In this document: in pieces, positions 1-9,352 of the stretch
How the letters are laid out: each line of letters begins with the position of its first letter
Numbering within the stretch: the stretch's first letter is position 1
DNA from: Burkholderia sp. Ax-1719
Lineage (GTDB): Bacteria > Pseudomonadota > Gammaproteobacteria > Burkholderiales > Burkholderiaceae
Direction of reading: 5' to 3'
DNA: 64,000 nt
Assembly (NCBI RefSeq): GCF_011753055.1
Contig: NZ_VWWJ01000025.1
Location: forward strand, 1-64,000
Position numbers and translations under genes: made by a program
Notes under the pieces: model-generated
The model's input: the letters and a program-made list of their open reading frames with translations, nothing else
Databases searched by the model: none
What the model was told of the DNA's origin: nothing

Positions 1-1
1 T

Positions 2-361
2 TCGCTGGCATGGCCGGTGCGTGGTCCGCTGCTCAATGGCTTCGACGACACCCGCAACAAGGGTGTCAATATTGGCGGTGCGCCGGGCGACCCCGTGAAG
101 GCCGCGGGCGATGGTCGTGTGGTTTATGCCGGAAATGGGCTGCGCGGTTACGGCAATCTCATTATCATCAAGCATGACGCGACGTTTTTGACTGCGTACG
201 CTCACAATCGAGCTTTGATGGTAAAAGAAGGAGATGCGGTTACCAAGGGCCAGAAAATCGCCGAAATGGGCAATACCGACTCAGACCGCGTGATGCTGCA
301 TTTCGAAGTACGCCGTCAGGGCAAGCCCGTCGACCCACTGAAGTACTTGCCGCCGCAATAA
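2..361 (+). CDS. nlpD: NlpD, C-terminal LytM domain (partial, 5' end outside window)
   Basis: The reading frame is open from the first bases of the window and ends in TAA. The visible 119 residues are an M23/LytM (Peptidase_M23) domain, with the family's glycine-rich beta segments and a terminal LHFEVR strand. The metal ligands of active LytM enzymes are missing: the usual HxGxD is KGVNI here, and the usual HLH is MLH. That is the degenerate pattern of NlpD/EnvC-type activators, which switch on periplasmic N-acetylmuramoyl-L-alanine amidases at the division site rather than cutting peptidoglycan. rpoS follows 12 bases downstream, the classic nlpD-rpoS arrangement, in which the main rpoS promoter usually lies inside nlpD and so would be outside this window. 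The N-terminal lipobox and LysM domain are not visible. Confidence 0.93.
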   Translation, partial: SLAWPVRGPLLNGFDDTRNKGVNIGGAPGDPVKAAGDGRVVYAGNGLRGYGNLIIIKHDATFLTAYAHNRALMVKEGDAVTKGQKIAEMGNTDSDRVMLHFEVRRQGKPVDPLKYLPPQ

Positions 362-373
362 AGCGAGCCGACC

Positions 374-1465
374 ATGCCGAAATCGAAGCGCCGCCTGCAG
401 CAATCCGAGTCTGACAGTCAAGCCGCCCAGGTTTCGGTGGAGGAGGGCGTCGCGCCCGTCGAAGAAGACGATCTCGACGGTGCGCGCGAGCAGGACGAAC
501 GCGAGGAGCGCGACGCCGGCTCGGAAGAGAGCGGCGAGAGCGGCGAACGCGAAGGTGCCGAAGCCGCTCCGTCCGACGCGGACGACTTCCGCTCCATGCT
601 GCAGGCCGAACTCACGGCCGACACCATCCAGCATTATCTGAACCGGATCAGTGTGAAGCCGCTGCTCACCGTCGAGGAAGAGCAGCGCTACTCGCGTCTG
701 GCCAAGGCGGGCGAATTCGAGGCGCGTCAGGTGATGATCGAGCGCAATTTGCGCCTGGTCGTTTCCATCGCCAAGGGTTATCTGAATCGCGGCGTGCCGT
801 TGCTCGACCTGATCGAGGAAGGCAATCTCGGTCTGATGCATGCGATCGAAAAGTTCGATCCTACGCGCGGCTTCCGTTTTTCGACGTATGCCACCTGGTG
901 GATCCGTCAGAGCATCGAGCGCGCGATCATGAACCAGGCGCGCACGGTGCGCCTGCCGGTGCACGTGATCCGCGAGCTCAATCAGGTGCTGCGCGCCAAG
1001 CGCCATCTGGAGAAAAATTCGCTGAACGCCAATGCGGCGTCCGAGCGGCGCGACGCCAGCATCGACGACATCGCCTATCTCACGGGCAAGACCACCGAAG
1101 AAGTCACCGATATCCTCGCGCTCAACGAGCACACGGCCTCGCTCGACGCGCCGCTCGATCTCGATCCGGCGAGCAGCCTGCTCGACCTGCTGTCCGACGA
1201 TCAGAGCCAGTCGCCCGATGCCGAAGTGCAGCACCGCGAGCTGGAAACGCTCACGCGCGCCTGGCTTGGCCGTCTGTCGGACAAGCATCGCCATGTCATC
1301 GAACGGCGTTTTGGCCTGAACCATATCGAACCCGCCACGCTCGAAGAACTGGCCGACGAAATGGGCCTCACCCGCGAGCGCGTGCGGCAGATCCAGCAGG
1401 AAGCGCTGGTGCGCCTCAAACGCTTTTTCGCCTCGAACGGCGTGCGCAAGGACGCCGTTCTCTAA
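374..1465 (+). CDS. rpoS: RNA polymerase sigma factor RpoS (stationary phase / general stress)
   Basis: A 363-residue sigma-70 family protein. Residues 1-72 are an unusually acidic Glu/Asp-rich leader. Region 1.2 is around 75-115 and region 2 around 120-190, with DLIEEGNLGLMHAIEKFDP and the promoter-melting segment RFSTYATWWIRQSIERAI. Region 3 follows. Region 4 ends with the helix-turn-helix LEELADEMGLTRERVRQIQQ, which reads the -35 element. RpoS directs transcription of stationary-phase, osmotic and oxidative stress genes. In Ralstonia and Burkholderia it also influences virulence and storage. It sits directly after nlpD. The ATG at 374 is the first in frame after the nlpD stop and has no strong Shine-Dalgarno, so the exact start is slightly uncertain. 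Family identity is secure. Confidence 0.97.
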   Translation: MPKSKRRLQQSESDSQAAQVSVEEGVAPVEEDDLDGAREQDEREERDAGSEESGESGEREGAEAAPSDADDFRSMLQAELTADTIQHYLNRISVKPLLTVEEEQRYSRLAKAGEFEARQVMIERNLRLVVSIAKGYLNRGVPLLDLIEEGNLGLMHAIEKFDPTRGFRFSTYATWWIRQSIERAIMNQARTVRLPVHVIRELNQVLRAKRHLEKNSLNANAASERRDASIDDIAYLTGKTTEEVTDILALNEHTASLDAPLDLDPASSLLDLLSDDQSQSPDAEVQHRELETLTRAWLGRLSDKHRHVIERRFGLNHIEPATLEELADEMGLTRERVRQIQQEALVRLKRFFASNGVRKDAVL

Positions 1466-1496
1466 CATTGCGCCGTTCAACACGGCGCCCATCTGA

Positions 1497-2282
1497 ATGA
1501 CAGTACCCGTACTCGTATTCGACATCGAGACCATTCCCGATGTCGACGGCATTCGCCGTCTCGAAGATCTGCCCGCCTCGCTAAGCGACGCCGAAGTGGC
1601 CGAACACGCCTTCGCCGCGCGCCGCGAGAAGACCGGCAGCGATTTCCTGCCGCATCACCTGCAACGCGTCGCCGCGATTTCCTGCGTGTTCCGCGACGGT
1701 CAGGGCTTTCGCGTGCGCTCGCTCGGCACGCCGGAAGATGGCGAAGCAAAGCTGATCGATTCCTTTTATCGCACCATCGAAAAGTATACGCCGCAGCTCG
1801 TGTCCTGGAACGGCGGCGGCTTCGATCTGCCGGTGCTGCACTATCGCGCGCTGGTGCATGGCATCCGCGCGGTGCGCTACTGGGATCTGGGCGAGGAAGA
1901 TCGCGAATTCAAGTGGAACAACTACATCAGCCGCTACCACTCGCGTCATACCGACCTGATGGATCTGCTGGCGATGTATCAGCCGCGCGCCAGTGCGCCG
2001 CTCGACGCGCTCGCCAAGCTGTGCGGCTTTCCGGGGAAACTCGGCATGGACGGCGGCCAGGTCTGGACGCAGTTCCAGCAGGGCCAAATCGAGGAAATCC
2101 GCAACTACTGCGAAACCGACGTGGTCAACACGTATCTGCTCTATTGCCGCTTCCAGAAGATGCGCGGCGGTTTCACCGAACGCGAATACGACGACGAAAT
2201 CACTTTCGTGAAGCAGACGCTTGCGGGCGAGTCGGCGCCGCACTGGGCCGAATATCTGAAGGCGTTCGGCGACGCCGAATAG
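1497..2282 (+). CDS. 3'-5' exonuclease related to the proofreading domain of family B DNA polymerases
   Basis: 261 residues. The first strand carries the ExoI motif FDIETIP (D9, E11). A central segment, YWDLGEED..WNNYISRYHSRHTDLMDLL, supplies the ExoII region. NYCETDVVNTYLLYCRF supplies the ExoIII aspartate. Together these indicate a DEDD-type 3'-5' exonuclease of the predicted PolB-like group (DNA_pol_B_exo2). There is no polymerase domain, so it is a free-standing exonuclease of unknown substrate. It lies 31 bases after rpoS on the same strand and may be co-transcribed with it, which would couple it to stationary phase; that is inference. It converges on the EEP hydrolase with only about 20 bases between stop codons. 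Confidence 0.85.
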   Translation: MTVPVLVFDIETIPDVDGIRRLEDLPASLSDAEVAEHAFAARREKTGSDFLPHHLQRVAAISCVFRDGQGFRVRSLGTPEDGEAKLIDSFYRTIEKYTPQLVSWNGGGFDLPVLHYRALVHGIRAVRYWDLGEEDREFKWNNYISRYHSRHTDLMDLLAMYQPRASAPLDALAKLCGFPGKLGMDGGQVWTQFQQGQIEEIRNYCETDVVNTYLLYCRFQKMRGGFTEREYDDEITFVKQTLAGESAPHWAEYLKAFGDAE

Positions 2283-2301
2283 TGTCGAAGAGGCGTTGAT
2301 T

Positions 2302-3192
2302 TCAGCCGAGTTCCAGCACGATCGGCTGATGATCCGACGCCTGGGTTGCGCCGTCGATGTCGCAGCGCTTGAGCCGGCTGCGCAGGTCCTCAGTGACGAA
2401 GACGAAATCGCAGGTCAGCGGTCCGTCAGACCATTGTGCGGTGTCATAGACGCCCGCTGTGGGCGGCGGTGTCGCGCCGGGATGCAGCGTGCTCCACGCA
2501 TCGATGAAGGCGGGGCTACCCGTCAGCGGTTCGAGCATGCGCGTATAGACGGTGCTGCCCCAGGCGCTGTTGAAATCGCCGCAGACGATCGCACTGGCCG
2601 GTCGCGCTGTGCAGGCAAACGGGCCTTCGCTATTTTCGCCAGGTGCGGGTTGCGCTGCGTGCGCCGCGGCTTCCTGCTGGCAACGCCGTAGCGCATCCAC
2701 CTGCGCGAGCCGCTGGCGCTCCGAATAAAATTCCAGATGGGTCACCAGCACGCGCAGCGCGCCGCCCGGCGCTTCGAGGACTGCCTCCAGCGCCACGCGC
2801 TGCATCGACGGTGCGGCGGGATCGGCGGGCCAGGGCAGCAGGTGGCGAAAGACCTGCGCCACCGGCAGGCGCGTAGCGAGCGCGTTGCCGAACTGCCGTC
2901 GTCTGGCGGTTTTTGCGCCTTTCTCGCGCCTCAGTGCAGGAGAATCGGCCGCCAGATCGGCGCCAATGGCTTCGACCACCGTAAAGCCGGGTAGCAGCGC
3001 GGCGAGTTCCGCAAACTGATCGTCGCCGGGGCCGCCGGGCAGTGCATGGAAGCCGCGTGTGATTTCCTGCAGACACAGCACATCGAAATCGGCCAGGCGC
3101 TGCGCTTCGCGCACGGTGCGTGCGAGATCGACCGTCCCGGCCGCGTCGCGGCCCCATTGAACGTTCCAGCTGACGAGTTTCAGGGGTTTCAT
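2302..3192 (-). CDS. Endonuclease/exonuclease/phosphatase (EEP) family protein
   Basis: 296 residues with the EEP fold signatures in order: SWNVQWGRD near the N-terminus, LQEITRGF (metal-binding Glu), a central beta-sandwich, CGDFNS (Asp/Asn pair) and ASDHQPIVLEL (catalytic Asp-His) at the end. The family covers AP endonucleases, sphingomyelinases and phosphoinositide phosphatases. No signal peptide is visible, so it is probably cytoplasmic and acts on a nucleic acid or phosphodiester. The substrate cannot be assigned. It is convergent with the upstream exonuclease, and no neighbour clarifies its role. Confidence 0.82.
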   Translation of the reverse strand: MKPLKLVSWNVQWGRDAAGTVDLARTVREAQRLADFDVLCLQEITRGFHALPGGPGDDQFAELAALLPGFTVVEAIGADLAADSPALRREKGAKTARRRQFGNALATRLPVAQVFRHLLPWPADPAAPSMQRVALEAVLEAPGGALRVLVTHLEFYSERQRLAQVDALRRCQQEAAAHAAQPAPGENSEGPFACTARPASAIVCGDFNSAWGSTVYTRMLEPLTGSPAFIDAWSTLHPGATPPPTAGVYDTAQWSDGPLTCDFVFVTEDLRSRLKRCDIDGATQASDHQPIVLELG

Positions 3193-3259
3193 GGCGATCG
3201 GCCTCGCGTGTCGTTGAGCCTCACACGTCGCACGGCTGACGCTGGATTTGCGTCGGCCT

Positions 3260-3610
3260 TCAGCGGCGTGTGGCCGCGTATTCGGAAGCCTGATAGGCGA
3301 TGGCCGGGCCCGCCGTCGCGCGCGTTATCGAGAGGTTACATGACGCACGCTCGCTGGCCACGACGGCCTGACGCTGGAAGTACACCGCGAACGGCACATC
3401 GCCGTATTTACCGAGCGCATACTGGTAGCACTCGTTGCCGTTTTCGCCGCGCACGCGGTCGGGCGGCCCGACGCGGGCGATGACGTCATTTTGCGACATG
3501 CCGCGCGTAACCTTCGACATGGTCACTTCGGGAGCCGGAATGGACGAAGACACGCAGGCGCTCAGGCCGAGTGCGGCGGCGAGCGCCGCCAGGCAAACCA
3601 CTTTGTTCAT
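3260..3610 (-). CDS. Small outer-membrane lipoprotein with an SmpA/OmlA-like segment
   Basis: 116 residues when started at the ATG ending at 3610, which opens directly into a lipoprotein signal peptide (MNKVVCLAALAAALGLSAC) with lipobox LSAC. The frame is open 25 codons further upstream, but that extension reads as non-coding. The mature part contains VTRGMSQNDVIARVGPPD, which resembles the GMT..QV..LLGPP core of SmpA/OmlA (BamE-type) domains. It then has a short beta region with one further cysteine pair. A small envelope lipoprotein role is likely. It is not proposed to be BamE itself, and no partner is visible nearby. Confidence 0.75.
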   Translation of the reverse strand: MNKVVCLAALAAALGLSACVSSSIPAPEVTMSKVTRGMSQNDVIARVGPPDRVRGENGNECYQYALGKYGDVPFAVYFQRQAVVASERASCNLSITRATAGPAIAYQASEYAATRR

Positions 3611-3754
3611 GCTGTTTCTCGGAATCGGAGGGAGAGGCTTACCTGTACGCGCGCGGGGGCACGATGCCAATCGGACTGTTCCCAAAAGCGGGCTGCCAGG
3701 GATTCCGAAACGTTGTAAAACATCGCGAAGCCGGGGTTGGCCGCGCTGCGCCGC

Positions 3755-3961
3755 TCAATCGAAAATCAGGCGCACGACGAGGTAAAGAAGTCCGATCATC
3801 AATATCGGGCTGCCGATCAGTGCGGCGGCGACGATATACGACTGCCGCCGGGCGGCGCGGTCGCGTGGCAACGCTTCGAGCAGGGGCGCCAGAAAGACGA
3901 CAGCGACGCACAATGCGCCGAGCGCAATCACAAAACCGGTAGCGGAAAAAAGCGTGTCCAT
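3755..3961 (-). CDS. Small two-helix membrane protein of unknown function
   Basis: 68 residues with two hydrophobic stretches of about 20 residues (positions 5-30 and 44-66) separated by a short basic loop (PRDRAARRQ). That predicts a hairpin inner-membrane protein with both ends on the same side. An AAGGA-like ribosome-binding site lies about 9 bases before the ATG, supporting the start. I do not recognise the family. It stands alone between the small lipoprotein and the rlmD promoter region, on the opposite strand to rlmD. Confidence 0.6.
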   Translation of the reverse strand: MDTLFSATGFVIALGALCVAVVFLAPLLEALPRDRAARRQSYIVAAALIGSPILMIGLLYLVVRLIFD

Positions 3962-4197
3962 GATGTCGGGTCCTTGGCGACAGCCTCACGGGGCACGTCG
4001 CGAGAAACATCGTACTGACGGACGTCGGCGGAGTAGATCGGATTTATCCGAAAGCGGGACGCCGCGTACGAAGACAACCTGTGTAACGGCTTCTCCCGTG
4101 TCCGACTGAAGCGCGCATAAGGAGGCGCTCGCCGAATCGACTACAATCTCGCCTTCGTCTAAAAAATCCACCCCCACTGTCTGTCAGGAATCCGCTG

Positions 4198-5673
4198 GTG
4201 TCCCAAGCCGCCCCCGACCCTCAAACCGAAACCGTCCACGCCGAGGCCGCCATGCCGTTGCCTACGCCCTCGAAGAAGCGCAGCAAGCGCGAGCGTCGCG
4301 CCGAGAAGCGCGCCGCCGTCGAGGCGTCGGTTGCTCATGCCCCGATTCTTGAAATCGAATCCCTCGACATGGAGGCGCGCGGTGTAGGCCGTACTGTCAC
4401 CGAAACGGGCGAACCGGGCAAGGTGATCTTTGTCGAGGGTGCGCTGCCTGGCGAGCGTGTCACTTACTTGAGCTATCGCAAGAAGCCGACTTTCGAGCAA
4501 GCCGAAGTCGTCGATGTGCTGCGCGAAAGTGCGATCCGCACGAAGCCGCAATGCGCGTTCTTCGGCAAATGCGGCGGCTGCTCGATGCAGCATCTGGACG
4601 TGCGCGCCCAGATCGCCGTCAAGCAGCGCGTGCTGGAAGACAACCTCAAGCACCTTTCGAAGATTCGCTCGGAAACGATGTTCCGGCCGATTCACGGCCC
4701 GTCCTGGGGCTACCGCTATCGCGCGCGCCTGACCGTGCGCAACGTGCCGAAGAAGGGCGGCGTGCTGGTGGGTTTCCACGAACGCAAGAGCAGCTATGTG
4801 GCCGACATGACGAGCTGCGAAGTGCTGCCGCCCAATGTTTCGGCGATGCTGGTGCCGCTGCGCCATCTGGTGGGCGCGCTGTCGATCAGCGATCGCATGC
4901 CGCAGATCGAACTGGCCGTGGGCGCGAGCGTCACGGCGCTGGTGCTGCGCATTCTCGAACCGCTGACCGCCGCCGACGAAGACTTGCTGCGCGCGTTCGC
5001 GGACGAGCACAACGTGCAGTTCTGGCTGCAGCCCAAGGGTCCGGAAACGGTGTTCCCGTTCTATCCGCTCGACAAGCCGCTCGACTACACGCTGCCGGAA
5101 TTCAACATCCGCATGCCGTTCAAGCCGACCGACTTCACCCAGGTCAACCACCAGATCAACCGCGTGCTCGTGGGCCGCGCGCTGCGTCTGCTCGCGCCGG
5201 AAGCGGGCGATCGCGTACTCGATCTGTTCTGTGGCATCGGCAACTTCACGCTGCCGCTTGCGCGTCTGTCGCGCGAAGTGGTCGGGATCGAAGGCAGCGA
5301 GCAACTGACCACGCGTGCGCTCGAAAACGCGCGCGCCAACGGCGTGGACGGTCATACGTCTTTCGCCTGCCGCAATCTGTTCGAAGTGACGGCGGACGAT
5401 ATCCGCGCGCTCGGCCATTTCGACAAGTACCTGATCGATCCGCCGCGCGAAGGCGCGCTGGCCGTGTCGCAGGCGCTGGCTGAAATCGCGCAGAGCGGCA
5501 ACGGCCCGCTGCCCAAACGCATCGTGTATGTGTCGTGCAGCCCGGGCACGCTCGCGCGCGACGCCGGCGTGCTGGTGAACGAAGCCGGTTATCGGCTCAA
5601 GGGCGCGGGCGTGGTCAATATGTTCCCGCACACCTCGCACGTCGAATCGATCGCGCTGTTCGAGCGCGATTAA
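4198..5673 (+). CDS. rlmD: 23S rRNA (uracil(1939)-C(5))-methyltransferase RlmD
   Basis: 491 residues from a GTG start with AGGA about 8 bases upstream; an internal ATG 18 codons later is the alternative. A basic Lys/Arg-rich leader is followed by a TRAM domain (about 45-108). The iron-sulfur cysteines are C119, C125 and C128 ([12 protein letters not shown]), with a fourth in VADMTSCEV. The SAM-binding Rossmann fold contains [22 protein letters not shown] and the catalytic cysteine in VSCSPGT (about C447) complete the RumA/RlmD pattern. The enzyme makes m5U1939 in 23S rRNA. The gene ends at a strong bidirectional terminator shared with convergent bamD. Confidence 0.93.
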   Translation: MSQAAPDPQTETVHAEAAMPLPTPSKKRSKRERRAEKRAAVEASVAHAPILEIESLDMEARGVGRTVTETGEPGKVIFVEGALPGERVTYLSYRKKPTFEQAEVVDVLRESAIRTKPQCAFFGKCGGCSMQHLDVRAQIAVKQRVLEDNLKHLSKIRSETMFRPIHGPSWGYRYRARLTVRNVPKKGGVLVGFHERKSSYVADMTSCEVLPPNVSAMLVPLRHLVGALSISDRMPQIELAVGASVTALVLRILEPLTAADEDLLRAFADEHNVQFWLQPKGPETVFPFYPLDKPLDYTLPEFNIRMPFKPTDFTQVNHQINRVLVGRALRLLAPEAGDRVLDLFCGIGNFTLPLARLSREVVGIEGSEQLTTRALENARANGVDGHTSFACRNLFEVTADDIRALGHFDKYLIDPPREGALAVSQALAEIAQSGNGPLPKRIVYVSCSPGTLARDAGVLVNEAGYRLKGAGVVNMFPHTSHVESIALFERD

Positions 5674-5735
5674 GTGCACACCTGAGACCGCCTGAGTCCC
5701 GCCGCGAAGATTGTCGCGGCGGCGGGACGAAAAAA

Positions 5736-5766
5736 AACGCCACGGGGATACCGTGGCGTTTTGTTT
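5736..5766. terminator. Bidirectional rho-independent terminator between rlmD and bamD
   Basis: A perfect 10-bp stem (AACGCCACGG / CCGTGGCGTT) with a 5-base loop has an A-tract on the left and a T-tract on the right, so it can stop transcription from both sides. It lies between the two convergent stop codons. Confidence 0.9.
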
Positions 5767-5785
5767 TGCGGTGCTCAGGCGGCGA

Positions 5786-6682
5786 TTACCAGATCTGCCA
5801 CCAGGACTTCTGTTCCTTGCCCGGACGTGCGTGACCCGTGATGTACGGGCTGTCCGGGAAGGTTGCGGCCAACACGCGACGGGTGTCGTCGGCGAGTTGC
5901 GGCTGATCCAGCTTCTGGTACGACAGGATCATGATGTGCAGCGCGTCTTCAATGGCCGGTGCGCTCTTGTATTCCGTGATCGCCAGCTGCGCGCGGTTGA
6001 TGGCCGCCACGTAGGCGCCACGACGATAGTAGTAGTCGGCGGCGTGCACTTCGTGCGAAGCCAGCGCATTGACGATGTAGCGCATGCGCTGCGCGGCGTC
6101 AGGCGCGTACTTGCTCTGCGGCGACTTGTCGACCACGACCTTGAAGGCGTCATACGACTCGCGCAGCGACTTCGGATCGCGCTCGCTCATGTCCTGGCCC
6201 GAGAAGCGGCCGAACAGACCCAGATCGTCGTTGAAGTGGATCATGCCCTTGAGGTAGTACGCGTAGGCGATGTCCGGGTGATCCGGGTGCAGCTGGATGA
6301 AGCGGTTGATCGCCTGATCGGCGGCGTCGTTCTCGTTATCCTTCCAGTCGCAGTAGGCCACGTTGATCTGTGCCTGTTGCGCGAAGTGACCAAACGGATC
6401 GCGTCCTTCGAGCTGTTCGAAGTACTTCGCGCACTTGCCCCAGTCGCCACCGGAGAGCGCGTCCTGGGCCTCCGTATATAATTTGTTGTTGTTCCACGTT
6501 GCCGTTTCGTCGGTTTTTTCCGGCAGGCCGTGGCAGGCAGCCACTACGGTGAGCGCGGCGCCGCAGGCGGCAATGCGAAAGACGTTGCCCATCTTGCCGA
6601 GCGTTTGCATGTGCTTTGCGCGCAGTGCGTTTCGGGCCGCTGCATTTTTGGCCAGTTTCGTGTTCGTGTTCAAGGCTCGCAT
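5786..6682 (-). CDS. bamD: Outer-membrane assembly lipoprotein BamD (ComL)
   Basis: 298 residues from the first ATG; internal ATGs at about codons 25 and 31 are possible starts and would shorten the basic leader. The signal ends in a lipobox (VVAAC) around residue 50. The mature protein is a series of TPR-like helices: [24 protein letters not shown], then [45 protein letters not shown] and so on. This is the YfiO/ComL pattern. BamD is the essential lipoprotein of the Bam complex that folds and inserts beta-barrel proteins into the outer membrane. It is divergent from rluD with only about 40 bases between start codons, so their promoters overlap. bamD and rluD are neighbours in many beta- and gamma-proteobacteria. 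Confidence 0.93.
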   Translation of the reverse strand: MRALNTNTKLAKNAAARNALRAKHMQTLGKMGNVFRIAACGAALTVVAACHGLPEKTDETATWNNNKLYTEAQDALSGGDWGKCAKYFEQLEGRDPFGHFAQQAQINVAYCDWKDNENDAADQAINRFIQLHPDHPDIAYAYYLKGMIHFNDDLGLFGRFSGQDMSERDPKSLRESYDAFKVVVDKSPQSKYAPDAAQRMRYIVNALASHEVHAADYYYRRGAYVAAINRAQLAITEYKSAPAIEDALHIMILSYQKLDQPQLADDTRRVLAATFPDSPYITGHARPGKEQKSWWQIW

Positions 6683-6724
6683 TTATCCCAGTCCAGCTTC
6701 AGGTCCACAGGTGACCCAGACTCA

Positions 6725-8041
6725 ATGACCCGTTCAGTTATTCCGGGGGCCGGCGCTCCCGGCGCCCAAAACAGCATCAGCGATTATAGCCTGGGCGATG
6801 TGCCCGATGCCGCAGGAGCCGATGAGGCGCTTGACGACGATATGGTCGAAGGCATTTCCGCTCCTATCCAGGGCGGTCCTTCGCGCACGCGCGTCGCCCG
6901 CGAAGATCAGGAGGCGCGCCGCGCCGAAGTGCCCGACGAGCTTGCCGGCGAGCGTCTCGACAAGGTCCTCGCCAGAGTGTTTCCGGAGTTTTCGCGCAAC
7001 CGCCTTCAGGGCTGGATCGAGGCGCAGCGCGTGCACGTCGACGGCAAGCCCGCCAAGGTGCGTCAGCCGGTGCCGCTAGGCGCGGTGATCGAACTCGTGC
7101 CGGATCTGCTGCCCGAGCAGCTGGCGTTCACGCCCGAGCCGGTGCCGCTCGACGTCATCTACGAAGACGAAGCCATTCTCGTCATCAACAAGCCAGCCGG
7201 GATGGTGGTGCATCCCGCCGCAGGCAACTGGAGCGGCACGATCCTCAACGGTCTGCTGCACCGTTACGGCGAAGCCGCTGCCGGCCTGCCGCGCGCGGGC
7301 ATCGTGCACCGGCTCGACAAGGAAACGTCCGGGCTGATGGTGGTGGCGCGCACGCTCGAAGCGCAAACCGACCTCGTGCGCCAGCTTCAGGCGCGTACGG
7401 TCAAGCGTCGCTATCTCGCGCTGGTGTGGGGCACTATGCCCGACGAAGGCACCATCGACGCGCCGATCGGCCGCGATCCGCGCGATCGCGTGCGCATGGC
7501 CGTGGTGAGCGGCGCATCGGGCAAACCGGCGCGCACGCACTACCGCCGCATCGACAAAACCATCTGGCACCAGCAGCCGATCAGCGCGATCCACTGCGAT
7601 CTCGAAACCGGCCGAACGCACCAGATTCGCGTGCATTGCGCGCATATCCGCCATCCGCTGCTGGGCGACCCGGTTTATGGGCACGCGCGCGGCAGGCGTT
7701 CGGTGCAGGCGTTGCCGGGCGATTTCGCGCGTCAGGCGCTGCATGCGTATCGTCTGGGCCTGATCCATCCGGTCACCGGCCGCGCGATGCAATGGCGCGC
7801 CGAAGTCCCCGACGACATGGACGCGCTGATCGAAGCGCTCGGTTTCGGCGGCGAGGAGCGCGAGGAAGATAACGCCTTCGACGAGATGTTCGACAGCGCC
7901 TATACGGACGAGGGCTATGTAATCGGCAGTAACGAAGAGGATTACGCGGACGACGACGAGGACGACGACGAGGACGACGATCAGGACGAAGATCACGACC
8001 ACGACGATCACGAAGGCGACGACGAGGACAAGCCCGCATGA
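6725..8041 (+). CDS. rluD: 23S rRNA pseudouridine(1911/1915/1917) synthase RluD with a long acidic tail
   Basis: 438 residues from the ATG at 6725. An N-terminal leader of about 70 residues precedes the S4 domain ([20 protein letters not shown]). The RluA-type catalytic domain carries the active-site motif [12 protein letters not shown] (catalytic Asp) and RTHQIRVH. The protein then runs on for about 70 residues into a strongly acidic tail rich in [11 protein letters not shown] with scattered His. RluD proteins are usually near 320 residues, so both ends are extended. It isomerises uridines in helix 69 of 23S rRNA. Its TGA overlaps the ATG of pgeF (ATGA), indicating translational coupling. 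Confidence 0.93.
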   Translation: MTRSVIPGAGAPGAQNSISDYSLGDVPDAAGADEALDDDMVEGISAPIQGGPSRTRVAREDQEARRAEVPDELAGERLDKVLARVFPEFSRNRLQGWIEAQRVHVDGKPAKVRQPVPLGAVIELVPDLLPEQLAFTPEPVPLDVIYEDEAILVINKPAGMVVHPAAGNWSGTILNGLLHRYGEAAAGLPRAGIVHRLDKETSGLMVVARTLEAQTDLVRQLQARTVKRRYLALVWGTMPDEGTIDAPIGRDPRDRVRMAVVSGASGKPARTHYRRIDKTIWHQQPISAIHCDLETGRTHQIRVHCAHIRHPLLGDPVYGHARGRRSVQALPGDFARQALHAYRLGLIHPVTGRAMQWRAEVPDDMDALIEALGFGGEEREEDNAFDEMFDSAYTDEGYVIGSNEEDYADDDEDDDEDDDQDEDHDHDDHEGDDEDKPA

Positions 8042-8916
8042 CGACCTGCCCGGAACTGACTGCCGACGATCTGCTGCACCCGTCCTGGGACGTCGCGCCG
8101 CGCGTGCGCGCGATCGTGACGACGCGCAACGGCGGCGTGAGCGTCGGGCCGTTCGGCCGCTGGCAGGCCGGCGCGCAGCCGGGCGAGGGCGTCGAATTGC
8201 CGTGCGGTCTGAATCTGGGCCGGATGTCGGGCGACGATCTTGAGCACGTCGAAGCCAATCGCGCGCGTCTGCTGGGCTACGCGGGCGTGCCCGCGGCATG
8301 GCTCAAGCAGATTCACGGCCCGATCGTGGTCGACGCTGCCGAGGCGCTTGAAGCGGCGCGCTCCGGCACGCCGCTCGAAGCCGACGCAAGCGTGACCGAC
8401 CAGCCCGGCATCGCCTGCACGGTGATGGTCGCCGACTGCATGCCGGTGCTGCTGTGCGACGGCGCAGGCCGGGCGGTTGGCGCGGCTCATGCGGGCTGGC
8501 GTGGTCTCGCCGCAGGTGTCATCGAAAAGACGGCGCAGCGCGTGGCGACGCTCGCGGGCTGCGCCACCGGCGACCTGCACGCGTACCTCGGACCGGCCAT
8601 CGGGCCGACGGCCTTCGAAGTAGGGGCAGACGTGCGTGACGCGTTCATGACTCACGCGGCTGCTGTCGACGGCGCACAACGCGCGCAGACCGGCGCGAGC
8701 GAGGCTACAGCCGCCGCGTTCGCGCCGCGCGCCGAAGCGCCCGGCAAGTATTTCGCCGATCTGGGCGCACTCGCGCGCCTGCGTTTGGGCGAGCTTGGCA
8801 TCACGCGCGTCAGCGGTGGAGGCATGTGCACCTACACAGACCGTGAACGCTTCTATTCGTACCGACGCGAGCCCGTCACGGGCCGTATGGCGGCGCTTAT
8901 CTGGCTCGAAGCTTGA
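8038..8916 (+). CDS. pgeF: PgeF/YfiH family peptidoglycan editing factor (multicopper polyphenol oxidase fold)
   Basis: 292 residues of the Cu-oxidase_4/DUF152 family. Diagnostic segments are [26 protein letters not shown] (metal-binding Cys), [13 protein letters not shown] (metal-binding His) and [12 protein letters not shown]. In E. coli the homologue removes L-Ser mis-incorporated into UDP-MurNAc peptides; related proteins show laccase or purine nucleoside activity. It is coupled to rluD by a 4-base overlap, the same rluD-yfiH order found in enteric bacteria. A GC-rich hairpin follows the stop. Confidence 0.9.
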   Translation: MTTCPELTADDLLHPSWDVAPRVRAIVTTRNGGVSVGPFGRWQAGAQPGEGVELPCGLNLGRMSGDDLEHVEANRARLLGYAGVPAAWLKQIHGPIVVDAAEALEAARSGTPLEADASVTDQPGIACTVMVADCMPVLLCDGAGRAVGAAHAGWRGLAAGVIEKTAQRVATLAGCATGDLHAYLGPAIGPTAFEVGADVRDAFMTHAAAVDGAQRAQTGASEATAAAFAPRAEAPGKYFADLGALARLRLGELGITRVSGGGMCTYTDRERFYSYRREPVTGRMAALIWLEA

Positions 8917-8941
8917 GCCACGTTTGAGCCGCTTCTAACAC

Positions 8942-8971
8942 GTGCCCCGCAGGCTTTTCGCTGCGGGGCAC
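8942..8971 (+). terminator. Hairpin after pgeF, possible terminator without a good U-tract
   Basis: A perfect 10-bp stem (GTGCCCCGCA / TGCGGGGCAC) with a 10-base loop lies 25 bases after the pgeF stop. The following bases are ACTCCC rather than T-rich, so it may slow polymerase or protect the 3' end rather than terminate fully. Confidence 0.55.
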
Positions 8972-9214
8972 ACTCCCTCGCACAGGCCGTTCGGCCGATT
9001 TTTGCTGCGCCGCACACTCGACCGGAAAGCACCGTCTTTCATGCGTCACGAATCGGAATGGCGCGCGTCTCATTGCACTGCAAGCACTTGCCTGCATGGC
9101 GGTTTTTCTGCCCTCTGCCGACCCCGCACGTCCGGCGCATGGGGGCGCGTTCATGCGCATCGGGAAAACGATAATTAAAAAAATATCGCAGTGCGGCAAA
9201 ATCGGGCACAAGCA

Positions 9215-9244
9215 TTGACACGCTTTGCAGTGGGGAGCAAGAAT
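9215..9244 (+). promoter_or_regulatory. Candidate sigma-70 promoter for phaC
   Basis: A perfect -35 TTGACA is at 9215-9220. An 18-base spacer leads to AAGAAT at 9239-9244, a 4/6 match to TATAAT. Transcription would start near 9251, giving a leader of about 100 bases before the phaC ATG. The weak -10 makes this tentative. Confidence 0.35.
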
Positions 9245-9352
9245 GTCCCTCACCTACGGGACAGGACGCACCGGGCGCAAGACAGTGGCGCGCCTTGCGC
9301 GTTCCACCTGCCTCTCAACCAGTCCTTTGGGACACATCGGTCAAAAGCAGGC

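Larger units (their letters stand above)
8917..9352. other. Intergenic region upstream of phaC
   Basis: 436 bases with no convincing gene; short minus-strand frames here have no recognisable protein features. It holds the hairpin after pgeF, an AT-rich block near 9170-9188 and a possible sigma-70 promoter for the pha genes at 9215-9244. An in-frame extension of phaC upstream of 9353 reads as random sequence. Confidence 0.6.

Noticed and set aside
8917-9352. A sigma-54 (-24/-12) promoter for phaC
   Set aside because: GG and GC dinucleotides do not fall at the required spacing near GGGCAC; the sigma-70-like TTGACA is a better, though weak, candidate.
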